Below, one piece after another: positions 25,650 through 38,269 of a stretch of DNA of 64,000 nt. Source of the stretch: Climacteris rufus. Taxonomy: Eukaryota > Chordata > Aves > Passeriformes > Climacteridae. The notes beneath the pieces were generated by a model. The model saw only the letters and a list, made by a program, of their open reading frames with translations. It was not told the origin of the DNA and did no database searches. The stretch lies in the NCBI GenBank assembly GCA_013398175.1, contig VZRZ01002554.1, positions 1,157,108 to 1,221,107 on the forward strand. The letters run 5' to 3'. The position numbers and the translations under genes were made by a program. Each line of letters starts with the position of its first letter. The stretch's first letter is position 1.

Positions 25650-25704
25650 TCTTAAAGCAAGTCTTCTTCTTTTCTTTCCTTTTTTTCTTTTTTTTTTCTT
25701 TTCA
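25650..25704. repeat. Polypyrimidine tract ending in a splice-acceptor-like CAG
   Basis: A T/C-only run with long T stretches ends in ttttcag at 25704. It would score as an excellent plus-strand acceptor, but the sequence after it closes quickly in all frames (the longest runs 15 codons). It may be only low-complexity DNA. Confidence 0.6.
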
Positions 25705-26470
25705 GATTAAGTCACTCCTAAGTGAAATCCTATCCATCACCCTTCCCTCATAATGGGTTCACATCTGTTCCTGTAGTCTTTCAGTATCACAGCAAGCTCT
25801 GATTTTGCAACAGTAGGCAGCTTTGGGGGTCTGAGGGCATTTTTGGGAGATGGGGGTTTTGGCAGATAAAACTGAACAAACTGAATAAACCTTCATGATG
25901 ACATCAGGCTAAAAGTCAAGCTCACAGGCAGCAAACCTCAGCTCCTCACCTACAGTCTTGCTTCTCACCTGCATTTACATGTGAATCCTGGGGCTTTACA
26001 CAGCCAAATGAACAAGAAGGAAACATCAGATGTGCATTTGGCCCGGAAAACACCTCCCCAATTCCCCTTTGCTGTCCTGCTCCCAGCAGCTTCAAAAATG
26101 AGATATGGTTGGTGCTGTTAGAAGGTGCATGTTAAAGGAGTACCATACTACTTTACATAGTAGCATAGTACAGGTGCAAGTAAGAAAGCCTCAGACATGT
26201 GCATTTCTTATTTTCCAAATGTAAATCATATCTTTGCAATAACACCAGGCCCAAACCTATAGCAGTTACTCAGAATGGATATCTTTTTCTGTGCTTTCTT
26301 CTCTGTCTGCACCGTCAGCATACAGGAATCCTCAGCTTGACACCTTCTCCTGTGTGCTTTTTATCACTTTCCAAACAACCTCAGAGAGGACATATCACTG
26401 TGCTCACTACAGTAGGGCCATTTGTTCCAGATTTGGAATAGATTCTTGCCCAATTTTCCCCCACCTGCAG

Positions 26471-26524
26471 ATCAGGCATCCACAGCCACCTTGGCAGTTG
26501 CCAGCTGGAGCTGGATTTCCAAGG
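26471..26524 (+). CDS. Unrecognised candidate 54-bp internal exon
   Basis: A very strong acceptor (C/T-rich run ending in cacctgcag) precedes exactly 54 bp, followed by the donor AAGG|GTAAGC. The phase-0 frame is open and keeps phase, reading IRHPQPPWQLPAGAGFPR. The 54-bp length recalls fibrillar collagen exons, but there is no Gly-X-Y repeat, so that family is excluded. No homology is recognised. Confidence 0.18.
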
Positions 26525-26529
26525 GTAAG

Positions 26530-28638
26530 CTTCACCTGAACACTTTGATCAAATCACCTCCTTTCCTCTGCTTCAAAGGTGAATAAATTGGAAATCTTTG
26601 AGGGTCTTGAAAATGCCTTCAATTTGGAGAAACAACCCCACCTCTCCTCACCTACCATGTGCCTGACATTAACCAGAGCAGAGGAAGCCCTGCTGAGCTG
26701 GGAAAGGCCTTATTCCCCCATCTCAAATATCCCTGAAAAAAGACTCATTGAATTTTTGCTGCCTGCTGCTTCTACTGTTGAAGGTGACTCAATTTCACAT
26801 CCCTGCACTGACTACTCTCACACAGAGTCATGGCTCTGCACGTGCCAGCCCCTCACACATATGTGGGGAGGCAAAGGTTAAGTATGACATCAATCTCTCT
26901 ATCCTCCTTCTCTAGAGAATTTCTTAGTGCCGTGGTGGAGAGGGTCATGGAGTGGAAATATCCAAATGTTTACAGCTTTCTACAGCACAACATCAAGAAT
27001 ATGTTCTCAATCATCCCCCAAGACAGGCTGTTAGGGAGCACAACCATTATTGATGTCAGAAAATCTATGTGAGACAGGACTTCAACAAAAGTCCCAAACA
27101 CAGATCAGAGCAACCAACACAGGTATGCACTTCCTCAAACAAAACAGATCTCAAGTAATCTCCCTTACCAGAGCTTCAAGTCTTTGAGTTTGTCAATTCC
27201 ACTGCTCAAAAGCTCTTCTGTTTAGTTTATACTGTTCAGTTTCACTGAGACTGTGCTGGTTCTTGAGATGTCAGACCTCAGTATGAGCCCATGTGTGTGT
27301 GTGCTCTAGGTTTTAGAGAGCAGTGCTGACACATGTTCTCAGAATATCCTGGCATTGTCCTAAAGCAATACTAAAGAAAAAGAAAAAAATCATCCTCCTC
27401 CTTGTCTTTGCAGCAGAGATGTTGGGTTCCATGCTGTCTATTCTTAATCTGTAGCACCATCTTTTGAGGGCATGCTGTACTCCCAAGCAAATGCACTGAG
27501 CTCTCCCCAGAGGATACCCATGGGCCCTTGCTGGCCACAGTCAAAACTGGCTGAAAAAAGATTGTGGCAGAAGCTGTTTTCCATTGGAAAGGGACGTTTC
27601 AAGGCAAAATGTTTCTTGGGAACATGTGACGCTGAGTAAATTTGTGACTGAAAAATGTCAGGCTGCTACAACAGCAAGAAAAACTTACTTTGTTCCAAGT
27701 TTTTCAATTTGTTCACTCCCAGTTTGTTTTTGTCCAGCTCACATTTATATTTGGGCAGAGAGTACCATGTGTATTGCTACTTTCTATTCCATATTTACAT
27801 TGCTACATTTAATATTTTAAAGTAATGTTCTGGCTTTGATAAAATGTGTCATTTTGGTGTTTTCCGATGGAAATTTTAATTGGGAGAGAATAGAGAAATG
27901 TTGTCCTTCCTCATCTGTTCTCCCTCCCTGTTGTTAGTGGCATCATCATCCACACAAAAACAGCTTCACTGCCCTGGATCTGTTACAGTTAATAGCAAAT
28001 AATTGCTTTTTGTCACACTTAAGTTCTGAAGGACTTTGCAAGGAAGGGAGTGAATGTCTTTGTGCAGTGTGTGCCTCCTTTCACTTTGTCCTGGATTTCA
28101 GTCAAGGCTGAGGGAAGGGAAGAGACAGCAATATGTGCAATGATGTGTTAGTAACCTGTGGTGATGACAGGGCTGTGCACTTAGTGACTGTTCTATCCAT
28201 ACAATACTCTGGGATGAAATATTCACAGCCAAGAGATAATAGGGAAATTGAAGCACGGGAACATGATCTCCTATAGCTACTCTTCTATATCTTCACTTTT
28301 TCCTTTAAGAACTTTATGAAAGGCCATGGAATAAAAGAGGTCTGTTTCAGGGGAGTAATTTCTCATTCCCGTTTAGGTAGGCACTGGATATTGGCTCAGC
28401 AGTGCTGCCACCTGCAAATTGCTGCTCAGGCATGTGGAATGGGGGGTCACCTGCTGAGCTGTAGGAGATGGGCAAGGTCACTGAAGCCGGTGCCTTGAAT
28501 GTTGAAAGCTCATGGATGCCGTGGTACAGATAATAATGGCAGCATCTTCCAAAGGCAAGCCATGTGTAGGGAGAAATATAAGCAAGGGAAAAAGTTTCCA
28601 CTTTCCCTTTATTTTTATTTCAACCCCTTTTATCTGTC
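26530..28638. other. No recognised gene
   Basis: I find no transposon, RNA gene or recognised coding sequence. Short open frames on the plus strand are scattered and lack motifs. Confidence 0.5.
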
Positions 28639-29223
28639 TTGTTTTATAGCTTTACATTGGAAGACAGCCCATTTCCTGGTACGTACAGCAGCTTGACTGA
28701 GCATAGCTTGGCAACAGTGCCTGTTGCTTTAGGGAAGAACAGAGCATATTCTCATTGTGCATGTTTTCCCTTGGAAACATTTCATCCTGTCTATATAATT
28801 CTATATATGGCTTCCAGCCATGCCACTACAAGCTGCAAAAACACCAGCTCTTATACACTAACAATGTCAGGCCTATTTAATGACTGGATCCAAGGCCATC
28901 AAGAAATTGCCTATGATTCTGTGCATTATCTTCCTCGGGTAGATTTGGGGGTTTTTTTCTGCCCAACACAGATAAAGGAGCTATTTTGCCTTTCTGGGGG
29001 AGACCCTCCAAATTCTCATTTCTCCCGTGCTTATTGCATGCCTTCCTTGCTGCTTTTCACAACGGCAAGAAAATTAATTTTAGTGCCTCAACTAAATTTC
29101 AGTATTGGTAATTTTTGTGTTTCTCCCTGTTCTAAAGAGTTTCTTTCACCCATCTCAAACAGATCATGTGGAATGCCTGGGCCCCCCTCCCACAATGCAA
29201 GCTACATGCTTCTCTTGAGTTGA
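28639..29223 (+). other. Longest open frame of the window, unrecognised
   Basis: An uninterrupted plus-strand frame of 194 codons from an ATG at 28639. Composition is rich in Ser, Leu, Phe and Cys with no clear domain, membrane pattern or repeat. In 64 kb of moderately AT-rich DNA one frame of this length can occur by chance, and no splice sites, Kozak-like context or polyadenylation signal mark it as a gene. A decayed retroelement is another possibility. Confidence 0.12.
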
Positions 29224-29976
29224 TCAGGGTATGCTTGCCCAAATTCAGTCCCATTATTCTGCTAGCAAGCTAAACAGAAGTAAAAGGGAAGGAATATCCC
29301 TCAGGAAGGGGGATGAGATTCTTTGGAGTCCTATCATAATAAAATGAAAAAAAAATCTTACATGTTCAGTTCAGGCCTTGTTTCATGTCTGCCCTAAATT
29401 CATGCCTGTTTTGCTGTTAATAACCATGCCAGTGCCAAAACAGGAAATAGAAAGTTTGCAAACTTTCTTAGTATTGAAGTCATGGCAGTTCTCTCATCCA
29501 TGTAAGCATTGTTCAGAGCAGCTGCACTATTCTGAGAAGAGCTATTTCTCTGAATACTTTTAGGTCCACACCATCTGAAGTCACTTACAGAGATTAGACT
29601 TTGTCTTTTAGTTCTTTACTGCATCACACTGATCGACCTCAGCTCCCAACATTAGTAACAGGAACTCCACACCATTCCAGAGGTGATCTCTGTAGGAGCT
29701 GTCGCTTAGGGAACAATGGCTGTGAGTACTAGGAGGATGTTTCCTCCCAAAATGGGAAGGTTCAGCTCCACATCTGCCCTTCACACTGTAACTCTTGCTT
29801 GACTCATGCCATCCTCAGGCATAACCTCAAGTGTCTGAGACCTCCTCCCTCTGGCCTCTTCTCTACTGAGTGGAAGAGTGCTTCAGTTCTGAGGTTAATC
29901 TAATTTGCAGATGTTTTTCAGTTCCTTGACTGATCTGTCTCCTCAAACAGCTTGTGCAGCAAAAGCAAGAGGAAGG

Positions 29977-30270
29977 GACCCCTCAAACATTTCCTTGATG
30001 TGCTCACTGCTGGCTCTCTGGCAGCTCTGTGGATGCCATGTTCTTCTTTAAGATGTGCCATTTGGCTGGAAAACACGCTGGTAACAAGGGATGATGAAAA
30101 ATAGTAATAGCAACAAAGGTAGCGACCCCTCAAACATTTCCTTGATGTGCTCACTGCTGGCTCTCTGGCAGCTCTGTGGATGCCATGTTCTTCTTTAAGA
30201 TGTGCCATTTGGCTGGAAAACACGCTGGTAACAAGGGATGATGAAAAATAGTAATAGCAGCAAAGGTAGC
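29977..30270. repeat. 147-bp tandem duplication, two near-identical copies
   Basis: Copy 1 is 29977-30123 and copy 2 is 30124-30270, directly abutting. They differ at one base only (A at 30113 against G at 30260). The unit is 49 triplets long, so minus-strand frames pass through both copies without shift and give a duplicated peptide. It is not part of a transposon I recognise. Near identity means a recent duplication or an assembly artefact. Confidence 0.97.
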
Positions 30271-33200
30271 AATAGATGGGGCTAGTGACCTTTCTCTGGG
30301 TGAGTACAAGATCTGCTGTTCTTCTCAGCTGTTTGGGGGGTCATTACTCAGTTACGTATCCGGTGATGCTTCCACTGTGCTCTGACCTGACATCGTACAT
30401 GCCAGATTCCTCTGGTTCTCCTCATGGCTTTGCTTTAAAGTGACAGCATTGTGCTCAGATATCCTGCAGAGGTTTTGCAGACTCTGAGCTGGGGCAGCCA
30501 AAAATATCCTAAAGTTTGAATCTTGTTCATTTCATGGACATGTCTTAATTTATACCGCATGATTTCTTGTCATTCAGCTTTGGCTCCTGCTGTCTGTAGC
30601 CACCAGGAGTCTCTACTTGAAATCCTGTTTACTCCTGGGCATCACTGGTTGTTATCTCAGGAGTGACTCATTATTTGACTAGATTGGTTACCAGAGGGCT
30701 TTTTTTGGTGTGAAATCTTTCTGTAGTGGAGTCATGGATTACAAAGCCAAGGAGGACCATTTTGGTGCACCTCAAATAACCTCTGAGCTGTTCCTGTATT
30801 GAGCTGCAAGCTTTGGCTGGTGACTGTAAGGGTTTTGCATACAGAAGTGGATACTTGCATTTTCAGTGCAAGTTTGCACTTGTCTGCCTTCCCTCAGTAA
30901 CACTTTCCACGTTTTCATAATAAGATGGATTCTAACCATCCTTCTGGTGCAACAGTTATGGAGTACAAATCCTTTTCCTAAATGGCCATCAAACACAGTG
31001 GCCAATAAACATCAAAACTGTCATGGACTTTGAATGGCTCTGATTCTTGAGAAGGACAGGTTAAAGTGATGCTTGCATGGTACAAACAAGTGAAGGACAG
31101 GGGTACTTTTGCCAGGGCCCCCAGATGTGACACCCACGTGGCATCAGGCAACATAGGAAAGTTACATTTTCATAAACTTCTTTGTTAGCATGAAGTCAAT
31201 TCCAAATTTGTAAGTCCAGATTTTCAGTAAAGAAGACGCATCAAAATTCATCCAGGGACATCTGAGACGGGAAGTCATGTTGCCGCTCTTGCAGTCCTTG
31301 GTGTGAGTCCAGCCTGAGGGGTAAGGTGTTTTTCCTCACCTGAGGTCACCACATCAAGTTAGCTTCCCTGCATAGCACAGGCTCTCCATGGCTTGCTGTT
31401 CCCTGTTTAATTCAGCCCTTAGAAAGAATAAATGCCTGTTAGAAGACTGACTGTGCCCTGAACTAAAAGTGTAGTCAATTCCCACACATCTGGATGCCAT
31501 ACTGCATGGCTGAAAATGTTTCTTTTGACAATGATTCATTCCTCTTCATTTTTTCACTCTGTAAGCTTCTGTGAGTGACTCAAATCTGACACCCATGAAA
31601 AGCCTTTATTTCTTTATAATTCTGGTCAGACCACTAATTAATTGGTGTGTTTGTTCTTTAATACCTGACCAATTAGCATAAGTAAATAACATGGGTAGAA
31701 CAAGATGGCATGCAGGGCTAATAAAACTGCTGCAGTGTTTTTAATTGACAGCTTAAAACCCTGTGAAGCTTTTAGTGCAAAAGAAGAACAAGAAGGAAAT
31801 AGACTGAGTGGCTAAATTATGAACTACCTCCATGGGCTACACTTCAAACTTGTGGACTACTTGTAAAAGGTCTACAAATTATATATATATATATTTCTTT
31901 TAAAGTAATATTTTCAGCCAACATGAAATCAGGAGGGCTGATGAGTCAACAAAAGTTGAAGACCAGCCTCTAGGCAAGACCTATAGCTGGGCCCAGATCC
32001 TCAGTACTGGGATCAATGTACTTCCAGGCAGATTTCTATGTCTGCTGTTCATTTATTTTACTGGCTCACTATATAAAATTACAGGGTGGAAAGAGCAAGA
32101 ATGTCTAGGGAAACCTTAGATGTCACTGTAACAGCCCTGCTACGTTTCTAAAGCTGTGTATATGCATTAGCACAGTATTGCTTTCAAACTAAACTATATC
32201 TTACCTCCTAGTTTGGCTTCTTACCCCGAACTCTGGTTCAGCAATGCAGGTATATGGTTTCTGAAGTAGAAGCACATATGCCCAAGCCGTTTGGCCAAGG
32301 AGTGAAGCTGTTCACAGGTCTCTGTGTAGAAGTGCTCTAAGTGATGGGAAAAGGTAACAAAAACCCAGAAGCTACCTGGAGACATCAGAGAAGAGGGTGG
32401 GGATTTTCATGTTTTCAGTGAGAGACAGGAAAATAGAGGGGTACAGGTTTGGGTTAAATAAGGCTGGCCAAACATGAGGATGATGTTGCTCACAGCAAGA
32501 GCTATGAAGCCACATAGCTCACTTGAGGAAAGTACCATCACTGACTCATTTCGAACTAGTCCGAACAAATTAAGAGAGAAGAGAGAAGCAGGCAAGCCTG
32601 GCAACAAGATTTGAGCTACAATATTGCTTGTTCCAAAAAACTGTTGGCCTTTCTCATCTTGAGTTTTCTTTGATTCTGCAGAAGCTTTTAATAATTTTCT
32701 AGATTTTTGCATAAAACAGCCACAGTGTCACATAAGGTCTCTATTAGCAGCTCCCCCTCTGAAGACGTGTCAACAGTTCTGGTAGGACTGCACTCAAAGG
32801 GATTGGGGCTGCAAGCATCGCATGCACCATGGATATGCTCCATCACCACTCTTTGTGGAAGATGGGCTCGAAAATGAGATTCATTAATTTGCTCTTCTTT
32901 TAATGTGAGTTGCCTTTCTCTATCAAAAAGTAGGCGTAGGTGTTAAGGACTCTGAGTCTTTCATAGTTCTCAACTGAGATTTTGCTGCTGCTACAATGCC
33001 CATCTTAGGTGTTGGGATACAGTTTTCTTGGCCACAATTTTAAAGGCCTTGAGAGTCTCAAAGCTTTTAATGGCTCTGCAGCTTATTTTGTGAGCTAAAC
33101 CCACCATTTAGCATGGAATATCCTGGTGTGAATGGTGTGAATCTCTTGTACTTTCCCTAAGCTGGGGATTTCTGGAATTTGTGGGGTGCCTTTGGGATGG

Positions 33201-33800
33201 CCTTGTGCTCTTCCCTCACCATGTTCCAGTCACTTAGTCACCTGCCTACATGGATACTTGCCTGAATCTGCATGGAACTTATCAGAGCTGGCTACCAAAG
33301 CAATGCACAGCAGGATTTAGATATTTGCAGGGAGCATCTGACAGGCACACAGTCTCCATGCTTATGTGTATAGAACTCATGTGAAAGTTTAACACCAGGT
33401 TTGACCCCTCAGTTATAGCACACAAGAAAGGCTGTTGGAAGCAGCGGGGCAGTTACAAGGAACATTTGGTATGAATTTTCCCTTGTTTTGCAGTTAATGA
33501 ATCATTCCTGAGTCTGCCCTTCCACTATTCTCATTATTTCAGTTTAGACTGTTGGGAAAAGAGCTCTTTAGGAGACAGGGCAATCTGGTTTTAAGTATTT
33601 AATTTGGTTAGACAGAGACAGAGGGAAGATGGACTGTGTATTAACTGACTACATTCTTGTCCAGTACAAGTTCAAGCTTGCTCTCCAGGCAGTTGATCTC
33701 TAAATTCATAGGCTACTGTGAAGCTGTAATGTTGCAGGGGTCCCAGAAGGTTTTTTCTTTTGTTGTGACCCAGGCACCCCACCTTTGAATGTACCCTGCA
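30271..33800. other. No recognised gene
   Basis: Ordinary sequence with a short TA run near 31880-31893. No CR1, LTR or coding signal could be identified. Confidence 0.5.
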
Positions 33801-33911
33801 AGGAGTTGCAAGAATGGCTCTTCCAAAAACAGTGCACAAGATCTTCCGTGTACCTTGTATTGGAAATTGCTTTCTTCAGCTCTGCCCCTCAAGTGCTATG
33901 AACCTGATTCA

Positions 33912-33950
33912 AATAAAGCCACATGGTAAAATTTTTATCTTCTTACTGTC

Positions 33951-33983
<33 letters not shown>
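33912..33983 (+). other. AATAAA followed by a 30-A tract
   Basis: AATAAA at 33912-33917 is followed 36 bp later by 30 consecutive A residues (33954-33983). This layout is that of the 3' end of a retroposed transcript. No target-site duplication or recognisable parent gene was found upstream. A plain poly(A) microsatellite is the simpler alternative, and processed pseudogenes are uncommon in birds. Confidence 0.3.
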
Positions 33984-33984
<1 letters not shown>

Positions 33985-33999
33985 CCTTCCCTAAAAAAC

Positions 34000-36570
34000 A
34001 AAAACAAACAAACAAACCACACACAACCCCCACCAAAATTATAAGCTAAGGCATCTGAAAATGAAATTAGGCACTTTGGTAGTGGGCAAGGTACCTTTTT
34101 TTACTAGATCTCTGCTACTGTCTCCCTCTTGGGTTATTGTGATGGGGATCCAGATAAGGAAGACAGCTCTTTGGTCATCCCAGTAAGTTTTGTGTTCTGC
34201 AGGGTTAAATCCACTTGGGTTTAAACAACCCAAGTGCAGAGCATCAGCAGGACAGGTAAAAGTGCCTTTCTGTTAACTGCATTTTTATCTGAAGGAAAAA
34301 TAGATCCACTGCTTTTTTATCCAAAAATATCAGCAGAATTTAGCTGATATATATGGCTGTGTTTGAAAGCCAGTTGAGGGCATAATCCCACAAACCAGGA
34401 ATGAGTTAACTTTAAAGAACTATTGAGCTAGGCATAACCATTTATGCTGGCCTTCTTCTAGGAAATTCCCTGCAAGAGAAAATTAGAGGCAGAGGACAGT
34501 GTGTAGCCATAATCAAACCTTATTTAGTTTGGCACTTTCTCTATCTATCCCATCTTTACCAATCTGACTTGCTTTGCTGTTTTCCTTGGCTGGATCACTA
34601 GAGTAGTTATTCCATAGATATATGTAATATTTCAACATATACAGCTAGTGCATTTTCTGCTTTGTCCCTCCTTTGTGTATCAAAGTTCGGGGAATGATTT
34701 TGAATGTGATGAATTTCCAGGTTTGGCTGGAATTCTTCTCTAAGGCTGGGTGGATACACAGAGAAGAGGTTCTTCTAGATTTTGCGTAAGAGAGGAGAGC
34801 AGAGCTTTTTCCTTCACATCTTAGGCACTATCGATGCACGCATCATCTTCATCCCCATAAGACTAAATTGTGCCCAGCCAAGGTAGCAAAGAACCTCTTT
34901 AACATGTGAAAAACTGACCCCTAGGCAGAAATCTCACCAAACCAGCTGAGAAGAGAATCCAGGGTATGACGGTGTTTTCCTCCCATTAATGAACAAATTT
35001 TATATTTTAATATCTTTATTTTTTTTCCAGAAGTGATGGCCAAACCCCATAAATAAACATAGCATTCTGCACACTAAGGAACTGGATTGACGTTCAATGA
35101 TATTTCATACCATGTACAATTTAATTAAGACATGATGACCTGGATTCAGTGGGTTGACACAAGGGAGAATTAACTCTCCATTCTAACAGTTCTACTGCCA
35201 AGAACAAATTCTCTGTTACATCGGTGTGACTCAGTTCAAACAACAAACAGTCTTGCAATTTAAAATCCCTGCAGGCCCTGGTCATGTTTCCCTAGTTCTT
35301 GGATAACTTCCTTTTTTCTCCTTGATGTTTTTCCTTAAAGTGAGATATTCTGTTGCTTTGTCCTGATTTTCCAAGTAACGGGTGGGTCTTTATACTCCTG
35401 ACAATAAAGTTGCCTTCCAAATATTTATCACATCAAATAATGTACTTTTCCATGTTATTAATCCTGGAGAATCTCCATCTTTCCATTTGGTGAATTATGT
35501 TGTCTAATATGGACAGATATTTCCAGATTTAATGTCAGATTAATCTCAGATTTCTGAGATTTCACTTTTGTAACGTACTGAAAAATGTATGAGGCAAAGA
35601 AACAGGGTTAAATTCTGCTTTGTTCACTTTTTGTTGTTAAATTTCATGTGGTTCTGCTCAAGTCAGTGGGTGTAACTCAGAGCAAAACTGGGACACACTT
35701 CCATGAAACGGAGTGGTTTAAACTGGAGATGGATGAACCTCCAGAGAAGCCATACCTATAGCCTCCTGAGAGATATAAATTAGATTATTTTGGATTTCTT
35801 CTTGGTAGCTAGACTATCCGTGGAGCTCCATCATACTGACTTAGGTTCATACAGTTATTGAGCTTCAGGTGTCATCAGTATGCTATAGAATTTACTGGAT
35901 TAAACAAACTAAAAATAAACTTAGAGCAGAGCAAGTTTCTCCACTACAACTCCATGTTATGGAGGCCTGAGCTTGCCTTCAAAAATCTCCCAGTTTATTC
36001 TGAAATTTGGCCTTGCCTTCCTCTTAGAGGACCAGTAAAGGACTCTGCAGTCTTCTGCTGAAAATAACATACAGTAGATTTAAGTTCAGTGAAGGACTTA
36101 GAAAGCAGTGGTGAACTTTTGCAGTTGTCCCAGGTCCTGATGCTGCAATAATCCAGGTAACCAGAATCTTTTCTCCAGATCTTCAGGCTTCATCATATAA
36201 GCCTTCCTTTGGTTGAAAAAGCATAAACACACAGAGATAAAATGAAAATTGAATCAGAAGAACAATAGACTCCTTGCAATGTGTCTTGCTCCCAGGCTTA
36301 GGCAGAACATTCCAAGGAAACGAGCAATTTGGTGACTTGGCTTGCAATGGGTGTCTTACCTTTGGTGAGAGTAAGCATTACATGAGCTGGTTTGCTGCAG
36401 AAGTTACTAGGGACTATCTACTGCCTGTAATGGGAGCCTATCTTCACTGACCTGGAAAGTTTATAGGTTTTGGTGCTCTTCTGGAAGGCTTTGAATTCAC
36501 CTGTGTGACAATGCCACCACTAATATTATAAAGATGTCATCCACACGTTGCAGCTGTCTCTGTATTTTCT
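34000..36570. other. No recognised gene; AT-rich stretch at 35.1-35.6 kb
   Basis: A short inverted repeat ATATCAGC/GCTGATAT lies at 34327-34350 with an 8-base loop. At 35031 a strong T-rich acceptor-like site precedes sequence that closes quickly in all frames and contains AATAAA near 35051. The block 35.1-35.6 kb is AT-rich and transposon-free. Confidence 0.45.
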
Positions 36571-36578
36571 AAGCACTG

Positions 36579-37094
36579 TTAGTAGAAGGGTTTGGATAAT
36601 TCTGCATGCAGACGACTTTGAAAACAGACCTGTTCATAGACTGTGGAGTAAGCTGAGGTGGGGCTGCCCTCTCTGCTGGGATCAGTAAGGGCAGAACTCC
36701 TCCACAGCATTACCACAGGTGAATTCTTTGCTCCCAGTCTTTCCTCACCTGCATGGATCAGAAACTTCGAAGATACTTTTATTTTGTTCTTATGTTTAAA
36801 AGATGTATACTTTGCAGGGCATATTTTCTTCTTGGCAGGTTCCTTAAAAAAGGTGTACTCCTGAAGCTTCTGTAACCCTGACCTTACCTCTCCAGGCACA
36901 GAGAGCTCATGTATGCACACAGCTTCACCTCTGTCAGAGATTTTTTTAATATGGCTTTGAATACCACAGGAGTTGGCCGCTTCTGAAGGCAAAGGCTGGC
37001 TTGCAGTCCTATCCAATGGATAAAAGTTGTGCGTAGTATGATAGCTCCTGCTCCAGTAGCCCTGCACAGCCAGTCTTATGTTATCCTGCTTCAC
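36579..37094 (-). other. 171-codon unrecognised open frame
   Basis: A minus-strand ATG at 37094 opens 171 codons ending at 36579. The peptide is basic in its middle (a run of K and KK words around residues 80-115) and Ser/Thr-rich near the end. There is no family match, no signal peptide, and an opposing frame overlaps part of it. It could be a fragment of a decayed gene or chance. Confidence 0.13.
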
Positions 37095-37841
37095 CCAGGT
37101 CCAAGGGGGTCATGACACTGATACCACGGAGTCTGCGGTGCTCCGGAAGATGTGGAGAGAATAAATTCTGTGGAATGCACTTGTCTCACTTCTTCAATAG
37201 CTTCAGACCACACACCGGTCTTCCATGCAGGACAGCTGTAAACACTGCCTGCGACGGAGCTCTGGCAAAGGCCAGTTGTCCTCCAGTGAATCCAGATGGG
37301 TCTCAGAGGAGAACAGCTGTGTGTGAACAGGAAGGGAGAGCTTCCTCTTGCCTATTCCAAAACCTACCACTCAACCGCTAAATAAATCAACATCAGCAGT
37401 GACTCTTCACAAGGCAGAGTGAGCCAAGCCCAGGCTGGGAGTTTACCTCAGTACATAGCAAGGGGAGAGGAGCTGTCTGCAATAAACCAAGGCTTCCCCA
37501 ATGCAGATCTTTAGTGCATCACCAACCCCTTTCTGTTGTGTTTTCATACATCTTCTTTCCTAATGCCGTTCATGTAGTCTGGCATTACAGAAAATACATA
37601 GTGTATATCACCATGGAGACAAGGCACTCAGCATTCAGAACAGGTGAAACAAAAATTATTTTCAGCCATGCAATAATAAAAGTATCAAGAAGAGGCTTGC
37701 AAAGTTTTGGGTTGGGTAATAAAGGAGGTCTGACCCTGCAACTGTCAAGACTTGTGGAAGAAAACCTGTCCTGCCTTTGCACAGAACATGGGGCACATGC
37801 ATAGGTTGCAAACATCTTTTTATTTCTGCAGGACATGTTCT

Positions 37842-37890
37842 TGAATAGAAAAAGAAAAAAAAAAGAAAAGAAAAAAGGGAGGGAAAAAAG
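37842..37890. repeat. A/G-rich low-complexity tract
   Basis: A purine-only stretch made of short A runs broken by single or double G, ending in ggga and gggaaaaaag words. It is simple sequence with no further structure. Confidence 0.8.
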
Positions 37891-38201
37891 TGCAAGAAGC
37901 TAGGTTGTTTGGATCTGCTATTCCCCAAACAGAAATGTAAAGTTTGTCATTAGACAACATCGTAAGTGACAGAAGAAACTGGTTTCTCTGGTATCTTCAT
38001 AGAGTACCATACTGATCCTTTGTCATTTTAAAACAGAACTTGAGTGTCTTGTAGTCAGGCCCTCAAATTTCATATCTGATAATCTCAACTTCCTTTTTCA
38101 GGTGTATAATTACAGGTGGCTAGTTCTCATCAAGATCATAATGAAGATAGTTAAATTGCAGTAGGCTAAAGGGAATTGTGTTGTGTATGGCATGACATGG
38201 T

Positions 38202-38264
38202 TAGAATGACAGAGTCATTTAGATTGGAAGGGACTTGACACATCTTCTGGTCCAGCTCGTATAG
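38202..38264 (-). mobile_element. CR1 LINE 3' end fragment, antisense
   Basis: The plus strand reads tagaatgacagagtcattt, then agattggaagggacttgac and catcttctggtccagctcg. This follows the reverse complement of the avian CR1 3' terminus, whose hallmark is 'tggaagggacctt... tct agtccaac'. The terminal short repeats are reduced to a single imperfect copy. It is old and heavily truncated. Confidence 0.75.
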
Positions 38265-38269
38265 CTTGG

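Noticed and set aside
26471..26524. Collagen exon
   Set aside because: Length fits but the Gly-X-Y pattern is absent.
29918..30223. Minus-strand open frame with an internally repeated peptide
   Set aside because: The repeat is explained by the 147-bp DNA tandem duplication, whose unit is a multiple of three; there is no sign of coding.
33814..34044. Open frame with a Lys run
   Set aside because: The run is translation of the 30-A tract.
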